From contig CALAJY010000053.1 in assembly GCA_937923265.1 (NCBI GenBank), positions 43,878 through 107,877 of the forward strand: a stretch of 64,000 nucleotides of DNA, in the 5' to 3' direction. Both the position numbers and the translations under genes were made by a program. Under the pieces are notes generated by a model. That model was given only the letters and a program-made list of their open reading frames with translations, did no database searches and was not told the DNA's origin. The DNA is from an uncultured Tissierellia bacterium (lineage in GTDB: Bacteria > Bacillota > Clostridia > Tissierellales > Peptoniphilaceae). The stretch's first letter is position 1. Each line of letters starts with the position of its first letter. This document shows, piece by piece, positions 52,089-60,996 of this stretch.

Positions 52089-52119
52089 AGCCAACCCAAG
52101 CAAGGAGGGTTGGCTTTTT
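52089..52119 (+). terminator. Terminator after the TIM-barrel gene
   Basis: Stem AGCCAACCC/GGGTTGGCT with a nine-base loop and TTTTT tail. Confidence 0.85.
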
Positions 52120-52129
52120 AACTGCCTCA

Positions 52130-53056
52130 TTAGTTCGCTTTTGTTAGCTCTTCTCTTGCCAGAATATGAACGGAATCTCCCACTTTCAAATCGGGCTGTT
52201 GGCCACTGGCCTTGACAATCCAAACTTCCCCCTTCCAATCCACTTCATAGCGAGTGGAAGGTCCCAGGAAGGTTCGCCGAAGCAGCCTTCCCTCTCCCCC
52301 GGGAGCCAAGAGTAGGTCCTCCGGGCGAAGCTGAGGGTCCGGGTTGACTTCTCCCACAAAATGGGCCACAAAGTCATTCTTTGGCCGATAATAAATCTCT
52401 TCCGGCCTTCCCGTCTGTTGCACCTGCCCTTTGGACAGGACAACGATGCGGTCGGAAATCGAGAAGGCCTCCTCCTGGTCATGGGTCACAAACACCATGG
52501 TAATGGCAAGTTTTTTCTGCAGCTCTTTCATCTCCTGCCGCATCCTTACCCGCAGGGCCGCATCCAGATTGCTAAATGGTTCATCCAAGAGCAGGACCTG
52601 GGGTTCAATCGCAATGGATCGCGCCAAGGCCACCCGCTGCTGTTGCCCCCCACTGAGCTGCTGAATCGGGGTCTTCTCATAGCCCTTGAGCCCCACCAGC
52701 GCAATCGCCTCTTCCGCTTTCTCTCGGGCTTTCTTTCCCTTGATGCCATTGCTATAGCGGATCCCATAGGAGACATTCTCCACCACATTCATATTGGTAA
52801 ATAGTGCATAATTCTGAAAAACGGTGGACAAGGGTCGTTCTTCGGGAGGAAGATGCGTGATATCCTTCTCCCCGAGCAGAATCCGTCCCTGATCCGGTTC
52901 CAAAAAGCCTCCCAACATCTGTAAAATCGTCGTCTTTCCGCATCCGGATGGTCCGAGTAGGGTGACAAATTCCCCCTGCTCAATCTCCAGACTGATCTCA
53001 CGAACCCCATTTTCCTCATCAAACATCTTCCGTAAATGATCCAGGATAAAACTCAT
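52130..53056 (-). CDS. ABC transporter ATP-binding protein (Fe3+/phospho-compound type)
   Basis: 308-residue ATPase of the FbpC/PotA group. Walker A GPSGCGKTTIL, signature LSGGQQQRVALARS, Walker B QVLLLDEPFSNLD, and a short C-terminal TOBE-like domain. It energises the fused permease encoded upstream, with which it overlaps by ATGA. Part of an operon with a binding lipoprotein and a PHP phosphoesterase. Confidence 0.92.
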   Translation of the reverse strand: MSFILDHLRKMFDEENGVREISLEIEQGEFVTLLGPSGCGKTTILQMLGGFLEPDQGRILLGEKDITHLPPEERPLSTVFQNYALFTNMNVVENVSYGIRYSNGIKGKKAREKAEEAIALVGLKGYEKTPIQQLSGGQQQRVALARSIAIEPQVLLLDEPFSNLDAALRVRMRQEMKELQKKLAITMVFVTHDQEEAFSISDRIVVLSKGQVQQTGRPEEIYYRPKNDFVAHFVGEVNPDPQLRPEDLLLAPGGEGRLLRRTFLGPSTRYEVDWKGEVWIVKASGQQPDLKVGDSVHILAREELTKAN

Positions 53057-54705
53057 CCCTTCCTCCTTCTCTTTCTTCGACTGGCTTGGAGAACGCCAAA
53101 GGCCAGTAAATTGACGATGGCGATGGCGAACATTAAAATCACTGCCTCCAAAGAGGCCACCCCATAGCTTCCCATGATCACTGCATTGAAAATCTCCATG
53201 CTTCCCACATTCATGCCGGGGGAAACCAAAAAGGCGATCGCCCCCATGGAGGACATGGAGGAGGTAAAGACCGTGATAAAGGAACTTATGAAATGGGGCA
53301 TCAAAGGGGGAAGCAGAACCGTTCGTAACAGCTGCAGCTGCGTGGCCCCCAAGTCTCTTGCCGCTTGATCCAGCTTGGGACTCAGCGCCTTGAATCCCGC
53401 ATTGGCATTCTTGACCGGGACCGTCAGCTGTCGAAACACATAGTTGGCAATAAGGATCACAGCGGTTCCTCGGAGCATCAGAGGCGGACCGGAAAAAGCA
53501 GCCACATAGCCCAGTCCAAAGAAAATTCCGGGGATGAGATAAGGAAGGTTGGCAAAAAATTCAACCAGGTTCATCCCGCGCTGTCCCCGGCGATCGTTGT
53601 AATAGGAGATCGTGAAACCAATCGAACTGGAAATCAATCCTGCCAAAGCACTAAAGATCAAGCTGTGGAAAAGGGACTGGAAAAAGGTCGGAGGAAGGTC
53701 CTGAATATATTCCGCCGTCCATTGGATATATCCCCTCGCCGTGTTGGAGAAGGCGGAGAGGAAAATCGTGCCATACTTGAGAATGACAACCGCAAAATAG
53801 AGAAGTACCGGCAAAAAAAGCAACCCCCTCAGCAGGGGACGCGCTTCCATCCGATAATTGCTGTCAAAGAAGGAGCCGCTGCGAACCGTCGAGGTATCCC
53901 GATTTTTCATGTTCATCCGATAAAAATAGGAGGCGATAATGGAAACCGGCACCAGGGCCACACTGATGGCTGCCGCCTTGCCCAGAAAGGGGGTGGAAAT
54001 GGCCTGCAAGTAGGCCTCTTCCGCCAGAACCTTAAAGTCTCCCCCTATGGCAATGGGGGTGGAAAAGTCCGACAGGTTCATCGTAAAGAGCAGAAAATAG
54101 GCGGAGAGAATCCCGGGGAGCAGCTTGGGAAAAACAACGGTACGAAGGGTTGTCCCCGCTTTCGCTCCCAGATCCCGGGAAGCCAGAAGCTGGTAGGCAT
54201 CAATCTGGTCCAAATTGGACAAGAGCAGCAGGGAGGCAAAGGCGATCCCTCCCATGGATTCCAAAAGAACAATCCCATGCGGTCCATAGGGCGTAAAGTG
54301 CAGTCCCAGCCAGCCATAGGTGATCAGGCCCCTTCGCCCGAACAGGGTAATATAGGCCAGTGAAGAAACAAAGGGTGGAGAGATCATCGCAATCATGCAA
54401 GCCCGTTCCAACAGATATTTCGTCCGGCGATGGCTGATAAAGGTGTATAGGCTTAAGACCACCGCAAAAAACACAGAGATCAAAGCGGAAAGGCCGGCCG
54501 TCCACAGGCTGTTCCATAGCATGACCCGATTGCGGTCGTTCAATAATTCCTGATAATAGCTAAGAGTGAAGCCTCCCCGATCCTGAAAGCTGTGCAGAGT
54601 GATTGCCAGCACGGGCCACACCACAAAGAGGAGAACGACCCCTATGAGAGCAAGAAGGAGGAGATGGTCCGCCCATGATCCCCTTTTTCGGATTTTCTGA
54701 GTCAT
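53053..54705 (-). CDS. Fused two-domain ABC permease (FbpB/ThiP type)
   Basis: 550-residue membrane protein with about 12 helices in two homologous halves, each with an EAA-like loop (YQLLASRDLGAKAGTTLRTV in the first half, KLDQAARDLGATQLQLLRTV in the second). This double-length permease is typical for ferric iron, thiamine, phosphonate and phosphosugar importers. It overlaps the ATPase gene by four bases and follows a terminator-like hairpin after the binding-protein gene. Confidence 0.9.
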   Translation of the reverse strand: MTQKIRKRGSWADHLLLLALIGVVLLFVVWPVLAITLHSFQDRGGFTLSYYQELLNDRNRVMLWNSLWTAGLSALISVFFAVVLSLYTFISHRRTKYLLERACMIAMISPPFVSSLAYITLFGRRGLITYGWLGLHFTPYGPHGIVLLESMGGIAFASLLLLSNLDQIDAYQLLASRDLGAKAGTTLRTVVFPKLLPGILSAYFLLFTMNLSDFSTPIAIGGDFKVLAEEAYLQAISTPFLGKAAAISVALVPVSIIASYFYRMNMKNRDTSTVRSGSFFDSNYRMEARPLLRGLLFLPVLLYFAVVILKYGTIFLSAFSNTARGYIQWTAEYIQDLPPTFFQSLFHSLIFSALAGLISSSIGFTISYYNDRRGQRGMNLVEFFANLPYLIPGIFFGLGYVAAFSGPPLMLRGTAVILIANYVFRQLTVPVKNANAGFKALSPKLDQAARDLGATQLQLLRTVLLPPLMPHFISSFITVFTSSMSSMGAIAFLVSPGMNVGSMEIFNAVIMGSYGVASLEAVILMFAIAIVNLLAFGVLQASRRKRRRKG

Positions 54706-54723
54706 AAAAACTCCTTTATTTAT

Positions 54724-54750
54724 AAAAAGGCCCGGGTTGCCCCGGGTCTT
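54724..54750 (-). terminator. Attenuator between binding protein and permease
   Basis: CCCGGG-GCAA-CCCGGG stem followed by CCTTTTT on the minus strand, just after the binding-protein stop. Probably partial, giving more binding protein than permease. Confidence 0.75.
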
Positions 54751-54761
54751 TTCCGTCCAAA

Positions 54762-55877
54762 CTATTTACCAAGCATCTGGTCCCATTTTTTCAAGATATC
54801 TTCTCTTTGGGATCCAAACAGACTCACATCTTGCTTGAGCAGAAGAGAGGTATCCACATCTTTTAATACCTCTGCGGGTTTCACGTCTTTATTTGCCATG
54901 ATACGGCCATCCGCTTCTTTCAAAATCTCCTGCCCTTCCTTGGAGAGGAAGAAGTCCACCATGACCTTGGCAGCTTCCACATTTTTCGCATCGTGGAAAA
55001 TCGCAATGGGTGCCGGGGTCCAGGGAATGGAATCGGTGGGCATCACAACCTGAACGGGGTACTTCTTCTCGAGCTCATAGGTGCCTCCGGTGACGGCAAG
55101 AACTCCGATACCGAATTCGCCGGCGGAAACCTTCTTACCGGGTTCCCCACCACCCTGGGCGTACTGGTCAATGTTAGCGTTGACGCGCTTCCAGTAATCC
55201 CAGCCTTTTTCTTCACCCAACTTCTGGAGAAGGCCGTTGACAATGGCATATTGGGTTCCGGAGATTCCGGGAGTCGCCATGATGATCTCCCCTTTATACT
55301 CCGGTTTTGCCAGATCTTCCCAGGTCTTGGGAGCCTCCAGCCCCTTTTCCTTGAGAACGTCCTTGTTTACCAAAAATCCGGTGGGAACCAGGGCCAGGCT
55401 GGTCCAGTAGCCGTCTTTATCCTTGAAGCTGTCCTCCACGTTTGCTGCCTGGGGAGAGCTGTACTGCATGAGGTAGCCCAGGTCCTTGGCGGACAGATAG
55501 CTATCCACGCCACCGCCGAACCAAACATCGGCTCCGGTCACGCCCTTGGCGGCCTGGAACTGAGCCAGCGCCTTTCCGGTGGACATGCTTAGGGGTTCCA
55601 CTTTAATTCCGGTAATTTCGCTGAATTTTTCAAAGGCCTTCTCGGCTCCGCCATAAGCCTGCATCACCTTTAACGTGGTTCCCTTGAGCTTGGGATCGAC
55701 CTTGAATTCTCCCGCTTCCGCTTTTTCCTCTTTGCTTTCTGCCCTTGCTTCTTCGGAAGCCGGAGCACTTGCTGTGCTTTCCTTCGCACTTTCCTTTTTC
55801 TCTCCCTGACCACAGGCCGTCAGCACAAGTGCCATGGCCAGCATCAGAGAAAGCCAAACTTTGACGTTCTTTTTCAT
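54762..55877 (-). CDS. Substrate-binding lipoprotein of the Fe3+/phospho-compound ABC transporter
   Basis: 371 residues. N-terminal lipoprotein signal (KVWLSLMLAMALVLTACGQG), an acidic low-complexity linker, then a type 2 periplasmic-binding fold beginning GTTLKVMQAYGGAEKAFEKF, as in the FbpA/AfuA/PhnS group. Members bind ferric iron, 2-aminoethylphosphonate or sugar phosphates. No obvious twin-Tyr iron motif was identified, and the PHP phosphoesterase upstream makes a phosphorylated ligand attractive. Start at 55877 after GAGGAGGAAAGA. Confidence 0.88.
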   Translation of the reverse strand: MKKNVKVWLSLMLAMALVLTACGQGEKKESAKESTASAPASEEARAESKEEKAEAGEFKVDPKLKGTTLKVMQAYGGAEKAFEKFSEITGIKVEPLSMSTGKALAQFQAAKGVTGADVWFGGGVDSYLSAKDLGYLMQYSSPQAANVEDSFKDKDGYWTSLALVPTGFLVNKDVLKEKGLEAPKTWEDLAKPEYKGEIIMATPGISGTQYAIVNGLLQKLGEEKGWDYWKRVNANIDQYAQGGGEPGKKVSAGEFGIGVLAVTGGTYELEKKYPVQVVMPTDSIPWTPAPIAIFHDAKNVEAAKVMVDFFLSKEGQEILKEADGRIMANKDVKPAEVLKDVDTSLLLKQDVSLFGSQREDILKKWDQMLGK

Positions 55878-55898
55878 TCTTTCCTCCTCCATGAATTA

Positions 55899-56558
55899 CT
55901 ATTCTCGACCCGGATATTCCGGATCGGGGCAATCGAAACCCGGATCATGAAATTGATAGCGGTCCTTTAGGACCACGGGCTCCGTCTTTCCTTCCTTGAG
56001 CACTTTCACCAATTCGGGAATCGTGGAAAACTCCCCCTCCAAACGGGTGGCATAGATTCCCAGTCGCTCCACCAGATGCGAGTCGCTGGATCCGATTCGC
56101 TGAAATCCTCGTTCCCGGCAGTAGCGGTCCGCAAGCGCATTCGCCTCCGGACTCGTGGATCCATTGCGGACCTCCACCCCCGTCAGGTGTTGAATCGTTG
56201 CCAGGTGCTTTTCCAGGCCGCGATTATTGTTTCGGAAGGGATGGCAGGCAATGGTCACGCCTCCCCGGCGGTAGACCTCATCGATAAAGTCCTGGGCAGG
56301 GATTCTCTCCCTGGGAAAATCCGTAATGCCAAAGGCCACGATGTCTCCCTGCAAGGAATAGTATTCTACCCCAACAAAAATGGGAAAGGCAACCTTTTTG
56401 CTGTATTCCTCGGCAAAGTCTTTCAGTCCCATGGAGTCATGGTCCGTGATGGCCAGCCCATCCAGGCCGATGCGCTTCGCTTCCCGAACCATATCGTCCA
56501 GCTTTTGATGGCTGTCCGGTGAAAACGTGCACTCATGATTATGCAAGTCGATTAACAT
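55899..56558 (-). CDS. PHP-domain phosphoesterase
   Basis: 219 residues. Metal-binding PHP motifs are DLHNHECTFSPDSH (motif I), LAITDHDSM (motif II), IACHPFR (motif III) and GSSDSHL (motif IV), all intact. Such proteins hydrolyse phosphate esters in the cytoplasm. It is the first gene of the ABC operon, 21 bases before the binding-protein gene, so it may dephosphorylate the imported compound. The start at 56558 follows AAGGAG by seven bases; a TTG two codons earlier is less likely. Confidence 0.85.
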   Translation of the reverse strand: MLIDLHNHECTFSPDSHQKLDDMVREAKRIGLDGLAITDHDSMGLKDFAEEYSKKVAFPIFVGVEYYSLQGDIVAFGITDFPRERIPAQDFIDEVYRRGGVTIACHPFRNNNRGLEKHLATIQHLTGVEVRNGSTSPEANALADRYCRERGFQRIGSSDSHLVERLGIYATRLEGEFSTIPELVKVLKEGKTEPVVLKDRYQFHDPGFDCPDPEYPGRE

Positions 56559-56657
56559 ACGCAAGCTCCTTCTGTTGACAGATCTTATTCATTATAGGAT
56601 AAGAAAGTTGTACTAATATTTCTTTTACCAATTTCTAACATATTTTATAGATAAATT

Positions 56658-57884
56658 CTATAAATCTATCCCCTCATCGACGCCGTTTTCCTCCAAAGAC
56701 AGACAGGAATTTTCCAAGAGGTTCATGCCGAAGGCTCCCAGGGGGGCGGTGATCAGTATCGCCAGCACCGCAACGGAGAGAATGATGGGACCACAGGACA
56801 GCCCCAGGGACAAGGGAACCGAGCCGATGGCAGCCTGCACCGTCGCCTTCGGAAGGTAGGCGACCACGCAGAAAAGACGTTCCTTGGGGAGCAAGGGGGT
56901 GTCGAAGAGGGCCAGCCAAACGCCCAGACTTCTCACCAGAAGGGCGAGGAAGATGAGAAGAAGTGCCGCAAGACCGGCGCCCAGCGTGTAGCGAATGTCC
57001 ACCGCAGCCCCCACCAGGACGAAGAGAACCAATTCCGCAGCCAACCAGAGTTTCCCGAATTTCTGGGAGAGACGGGTCGCAATGGAAGGCAGGCTCTTTC
57101 GCTTTAAAACACAGGCCATGCTCACAATCGCCAGCAGCCCGGAGATCGCGATTTTCCCTTTCAGAGAGTTCTCGATGCTGATGAGAAGAAAGGAAAGTCC
57201 CAAAATGAGGATCACCTTGTTGCTGTTGCGAATATAGTGGCGGTGACGGTAAGCCCCTTCGAAGACCTGGTAAAGGAGAAATCCTGCCAGGATGCCGAGG
57301 GCGATTCCCAGAAGAATCGAGCTGGGGATGGATAGGAAGGCAGACAGCTTCACTTTCCCTCCCTGGACGATGCCCAAAAAGGTGGTGAAAAGAACGATCA
57401 CGAAGATATCGTCACAGGAAGCCCCCGCCATGATCATCTGCGGAATTCCCTTCCTCGTTCCTCTTTTTTTCTCCATCAGCTCCACCATTTTGGGGACCAC
57501 GACCGCGGGAGAAACGGCCCCCAACACAGCGCCCATAAGTGCCCCCTCCATCCCGGAAATTCCCAGCAGTGGAGGAGCAAAAAGAGTGTAGGCCAGAATC
57601 TCCAGGGAAGCCGGCACAAAGGATAGCAAGACCGCCGGTCTCCCCACCTTCTTCAGATCGGAAAGATCCAGGGAGAGACCCGCTTTTATCAGGATGATGA
57701 TCAGGGCGAGCTGGCGTAACTCGGAGGAAATACTGAGAATTTTGGGATCCAGACGGCCGAAGACATAGGGTCCCAGGAGAATTCCCGTGAGTAACATTCC
57801 AATCAGGCCCGGCAATTTGATGCGCTTGCAAAGGGTTGCTATGGCAAAGCCCAGCAAAAATAAGTAAGCTAATGACGTTAACAT
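56658..57884 (-). CDS. Cation/proton antiporter under fluoride riboswitch control
   Basis: 408-residue membrane protein with about 11-12 helices, CPA-type Na+/H+ exchanger fold (LPGLIGMLLTGILLGPYVFG and AVLGAVSPAVVVPKM; Asp in AGASCDDIFVIVLFTTF likely carries ions). Cation/proton antiporters are among gene families known to be controlled by fluoride riboswitches and thought to help fluoride resistance. The leader here carries such an element. Start after GAGGAGGTATC. Confidence 0.9.
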   Translation of the reverse strand: MLTSLAYLFLLGFAIATLCKRIKLPGLIGMLLTGILLGPYVFGRLDPKILSISSELRQLALIIILIKAGLSLDLSDLKKVGRPAVLLSFVPASLEILAYTLFAPPLLGISGMEGALMGAVLGAVSPAVVVPKMVELMEKKRGTRKGIPQMIMAGASCDDIFVIVLFTTFLGIVQGGKVKLSAFLSIPSSILLGIALGILAGFLLYQVFEGAYRHRHYIRNSNKVILILGLSFLLISIENSLKGKIAISGLLAIVSMACVLKRKSLPSIATRLSQKFGKLWLAAELVLFVLVGAAVDIRYTLGAGLAALLLIFLALLVRSLGVWLALFDTPLLPKERLFCVVAYLPKATVQAAIGSVPLSLGLSCGPIILSVAVLAILITAPLGAFGMNLLENSCLSLEENGVDEGIDL

Positions 57885-57896
57885 GATACCTCCTCA

Positions 57897-57980
57897 TAAA
57901 AAGAGCGCCAACAACTCTACCTCCGGTAGAAGTCATTAGCGCTTGCAGTTCGGGTAAACCCGGGGAGAACTTCATTCCCC
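57897..57980 (-). promoter_or_regulatory. Fluoride riboswitch with terminator
   Basis: On the minus strand GGGGAATGAAGTTCTCCCC, AACTGC, GCGCTAATGACTTCTACCG follow the crcB-motif (fluoride aptamer) order: GAAGT pairs with ACTTC, and the GGGGA/TCTCCCC hairpin is complete. A long alternative stem AGCGCTAATGAC.../...TTGGCGCT then TTTTT overlaps the 3' part, an ON-switch layout. An upstream promoter TTGACA (58021-58026)-17-CATACT (57998-58003) drives it. Confidence 0.85.
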
Positions 57981-57997
57981 ATATTCAACTAGAAAAA

Positions 57998-58026
57998 AGT
58001 ATGGCGGAAAGAATTCTTCCTGTCAA
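57998..58026 (-). promoter_or_regulatory. Promoter of the fluoride-riboswitch transcript
   Basis: Perfect -35 TTGACA, 17-base spacer, CATACT as -10, on the minus strand, 18 bases before the aptamer. It begins six bases after the stop codon of the upstream ArsB/NhaD-type gene. Confidence 0.7.
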
Positions 58027-58031
58027 GTCTT

Positions 58032-59300
58032 TTAGGCATTGACCACCCAGATATACAGGTAGCCCACAAAGACGGCCGTTAAGGTGAAGGGGACGCCAAT
58101 CCGCATGAAGTCATTGAAACTCACATCATGACCCTCTTTGCGAAGGAGGCCGACCGCCGCAATGTTGGCGGATGCCCCAATAGGGGTCAGGTTTCCTCCC
58201 AGGGTGGCTCCCGTCAGAAGACCAAAGTATAAAAGATAGGGCTCAATGCCCAGGGACCCGGTCACCGCCTGCAAAACCGGAAGCATGGTGGCGACATAGG
58301 GAATGTTATCCACAAAGGCGGAAATCGCAACCGAGCCCCACACCACCACGGTAAAGAGGAGGAAGAGGTTGTTGCCCCCCACACGGACAATCAGGCGGGA
58401 GAAATCGTCGATGATGCCCACATGGGTGATTCCCCCAATGGCAACAAAGAGCCCCGTTAACAGCAGCAGGGTCTCAAAATCCAGGTTGGAAACGGCACGA
58501 CTGACATTCCCGGTGGTGCGCTGCCGAATGAAGTCGATGATCATGGTGATCATCGCCAGGGCCAGACAGATGGTTCCGTTGATGGTGTCCGGCGCCTCCG
58601 GAAAAAAGGAGGCAACAATGAGCGCCCCCACCATGACCAGGAGCATTATACTGGGCATGGTGTCGGTGACCTGCGTTCTCATTCCTGCAGAAACGGGTTC
58701 CCTCTCCCGGCGGAAGAGAAGCATCATGATGGGCACCGTTGCCAGGGCGCCCAATTCCACGGCAAAAAAGATTCCCGGTTTCCCATTCATCCAGAAGAAA
58801 TCCAGGAAGTTCATCTGGGCATAGTCCCCCAGCATGATCGAGGTGGTGTCCCCCACCAAAGTAGCCGCCCCCTGTAAGTTCGATGAAACCGCGATCGACA
58901 GGATCATCCCCACCGGATTGATGGCAAGCTTCCGGCAAATCGCAAGTCCCACGGGCGCCACCATCAACAGCGTTGCCACATTGTCGATGAACGCAGAAAT
59001 CACCCCGGCGAACAGCGACATGAAGATGGTCACCCACATGACATTCTTCGAGCGTTCCAGAAGCAGGTCCGCCAGCAGATTTGGCATTTTCGATTCAATG
59101 AAATAGTCCACGATGATCATTGTTCCGGAAATCATCATCAAGACATTCCAATTGATGGTGCTTCCCAATTGATTCCAGGGCAGTATCCCCGTAACCACGA
59201 AAATCGCCCCCGTCCCCAGCGCGTAGTAGGGGCGGTACTTGGGAAACGCAATCATTAAAACATACATCATTACAAATAAGGCGAGTGCCAGTGTTTTCAT
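58032..59300 (-). CDS. ArsB/NhaD-type ion transporter
   Basis: 422-residue membrane protein of the IT superfamily with 10-12 helices. Typical parts: NWNVLMMISGTMIIVDYF, SAFIDNVATLLMVAPVGLAICRKL, NLQGAATLVGDTTSIMLGDYA and the second-half repeat SAFVDNIPYVATMLPVLQAV. Members carry arsenite, Na+/H+ or organic anions; the substrate cannot be told. The start is the ATG at 59300, six bases after GGGAGA. A much longer frame starting 62 codons earlier is not supported. No ars regulators nearby. Confidence 0.85.
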   Translation of the reverse strand: MKTLALALFVMMYVLMIAFPKYRPYYALGTGAIFVVTGILPWNQLGSTINWNVLMMISGTMIIVDYFIESKMPNLLADLLLERSKNVMWVTIFMSLFAGVISAFIDNVATLLMVAPVGLAICRKLAINPVGMILSIAVSSNLQGAATLVGDTTSIMLGDYAQMNFLDFFWMNGKPGIFFAVELGALATVPIMMLLFRREREPVSAGMRTQVTDTMPSIMLLVMVGALIVASFFPEAPDTINGTICLALAMITMIIDFIRQRTTGNVSRAVSNLDFETLLLLTGLFVAIGGITHVGIIDDFSRLIVRVGGNNLFLLFTVVVWGSVAISAFVDNIPYVATMLPVLQAVTGSLGIEPYLLYFGLLTGATLGGNLTPIGASANIAAVGLLRKEGHDVSFNDFMRIGVPFTLTAVFVGYLYIWVVNA

Positions 59301-60175
59301 CGTCATTCTCCCTGAATTATTCTTCTCGTTTTCCACAACATTAGCCATTTTACAGCTACTCCCCGCAATCTTCAACCGGCATATTCCCCTGCCCTTCCCG
59401 AGTTTTCTGCTACAAGCAAACGGACAGAAAAGACAGGAGGTAGCAGGAGAAGGAGAATAAGGGCCAAAGGCAAGAAAGTGAAGCAAGAAAAGAAGTTCAA
59501 TAACAAAGCGCAGCGACCGACACCCGGGATTGTGGAGGGAGGCGATGTGGGAATGGAAGCAAGGTCTAAGGGCAAAGATGTGTAACAGGGAAAAAAGTCA
59601 GGCACATGGCGCCGCCGACCGGGGTCCCCTGGGAAAGAGTGGAATGGTCCAACAAGCTAGCAGCAAAGCGGCGAGCGTGTTGGTTTACCATTCCATTCGC
59701 AAAGACTTCCCATGAGACAAGTGCGAAGCACGAAGGCGAATGGCAAGAAGTCGCCTGCGTCAGTAGATGTCGATTCGAAGATAAGCTGAAAACGAGCTCT
59801 CCTTTTGAAAAAGGGGATTTCCCAGGGGCGGGGGACCCTGCCCTACTCAAAAATGACCACAGTGGTCCTTTGTCTTCTTTCTGTATGTTGTTTTTGGATG
59901 ACCACCCTGATGGGAATCATGCTTCCATCACCTTTTATATTCTCTTTTGATTTTTGAATAGATCGATGAAGTCACAGATTAAGTGGGAAAACAGGAAAAT
60001 GGAAAATCCGCAATTTTCCCCTGTTTGGGAGGAAAATCGTAGCAAATCAGTCCACATCGATGGGTTCCATCCTGTGTTCGTCAAGTTGAGAATTGAATTT
60101 TTACTTGTATAATTAATCTATAGTATTTTTTAACAAATGAGTATTTGATACAACATTAAACTTTAGGAGGAAACG
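59301..60175. other. Gene-poor region with dispersed repeat
   Basis: About 870 bases without a credible gene. Purine-rich DNA (59440-59600) leads into the 57-bp repeat listed next. Then come short inverted elements such as GACCAC-A-GTGGTC near 59860, and AT-rich sequence upstream of the SDR gene. Short frames on both strands here resemble translated repeat DNA and lack ribosome sites. Confidence 0.6.
59580..59636 (+). repeat. Dispersed 57-bp repeat, copy A
   Basis: Begins GTGTAACAGGG and contains AGTCAGGCACA and GCCGCCGACCGG. The inverted copy at 62606-62662 matches 51 of 57 positions. Similarity continues weakly for roughly 100 bases on the purine-rich side, so the full element is longer and diverged. 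Confidence 0.85.
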
Positions 60176-60916
60176 ATGAAATTAGAAGGTAAAGTAGCGA
60201 TCATTACAGGAAGCACTTCCGGGATTGGAAAAAGCTGTGCCTTTCTCTTTGCAAAAGAAGGAGCCAAAGTCGTCATCACCGGTCGAAATGTGGAACGTGG
60301 TGAAAAGGTATTGGCAGAGATTCACCAGGAAGGTGGAGATGCCATCTTTGTTCAATGTGATATTTCCAAGGATGAGAATATGGAACATCTCATTCAGGAA
60401 ACCATTGATCATTATGGAAAATTGGATATTTTGGTCAATAACGCAGGCGTTTACCAACTGAGAAAGCTGGACGAAATGAGCACGGAAGAATTCGACAGCA
60501 TCATCAGCACCAACCTCCGTTCCGTCTTCGTCATGACCAAGTTGGCGATGCCTCATCTTCTTAAGACCAAGGGAAACATTCTGAATGTAAGCTCTGTGGC
60601 CGGCCTCAAGCCCTCGGTTGGCGGCTATGCCTACAACACCTCCAAGGCGGGTCTCAACATGCTGACCCAGGTCATCGCCAAGAGCTATGCCGCAGAAGGA
60701 ATTCGCTGCAATGGCATCTGCCCGGGGATCATCGTAACACCGATTCTAAAATACGATAGCCAGGCGGAAGTGGACAATTTGGCACAATATGTGCCCATGA
60801 AAAAGAATGGGGAACCGGATGATATCGCACACGCCGCCCTCTTCCTCTGCTCCGATGATGCCAAGTACATCACCGCTGTGAATTTACCGGTGGATGGTGG
60901 ATTCCCCCGTCTGTAG
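60176..60916 (+). CDS. Short-chain dehydrogenase/reductase (SDR)
   Basis: 246-residue classical SDR. NAD(P)-binding TGSTSGIG, structural NNAG, catalytic Ser in LNVSSVAG and YNTSK, and the C-terminal VDGGFP region. R and G after strand 2 (ITGRNVERG) suggest NADP preference. The substrate is unknown. AGGAGGAAACG precedes the ATG. It stands alone, convergent with a broken second SDR gene. Confidence 0.92.
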   Translation: MKLEGKVAIITGSTSGIGKSCAFLFAKEGAKVVITGRNVERGEKVLAEIHQEGGDAIFVQCDISKDENMEHLIQETIDHYGKLDILVNNAGVYQLRKLDEMSTEEFDSIISTNLRSVFVMTKLAMPHLLKTKGNILNVSSVAGLKPSVGGYAYNTSKAGLNMLTQVIAKSYAAEGIRCNGICPGIIVTPILKYDSQAEVDNLAQYVPMKKNGEPDDIAHAALFLCSDDAKYITAVNLPVDGGFPRL

Positions 60917-60954
60917 CCCAGTGAAAAAAACGAACGACCTTACAAAATCAGAAA

Positions 60955-60990
60955 AGACCTTCCCGGAACTCCCGGGAAGGTCTTTTTTGT
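60955..60990. terminator. Bidirectional terminator between the two SDR genes
   Basis: Stem AGACCTTCCCGG/CCGGGAAGGTCT with loop of five and T-runs on either side. Confidence 0.9.
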
Positions 60991-60996
60991 CTGTGG

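Noticed and set aside
59566..59950. Short frames on both strands in the 59.5-60 kb region, and at 62563-62814, as small proteins
   Set aside because: They translate the dispersed repeat and its flanks and have no ribosome sites.
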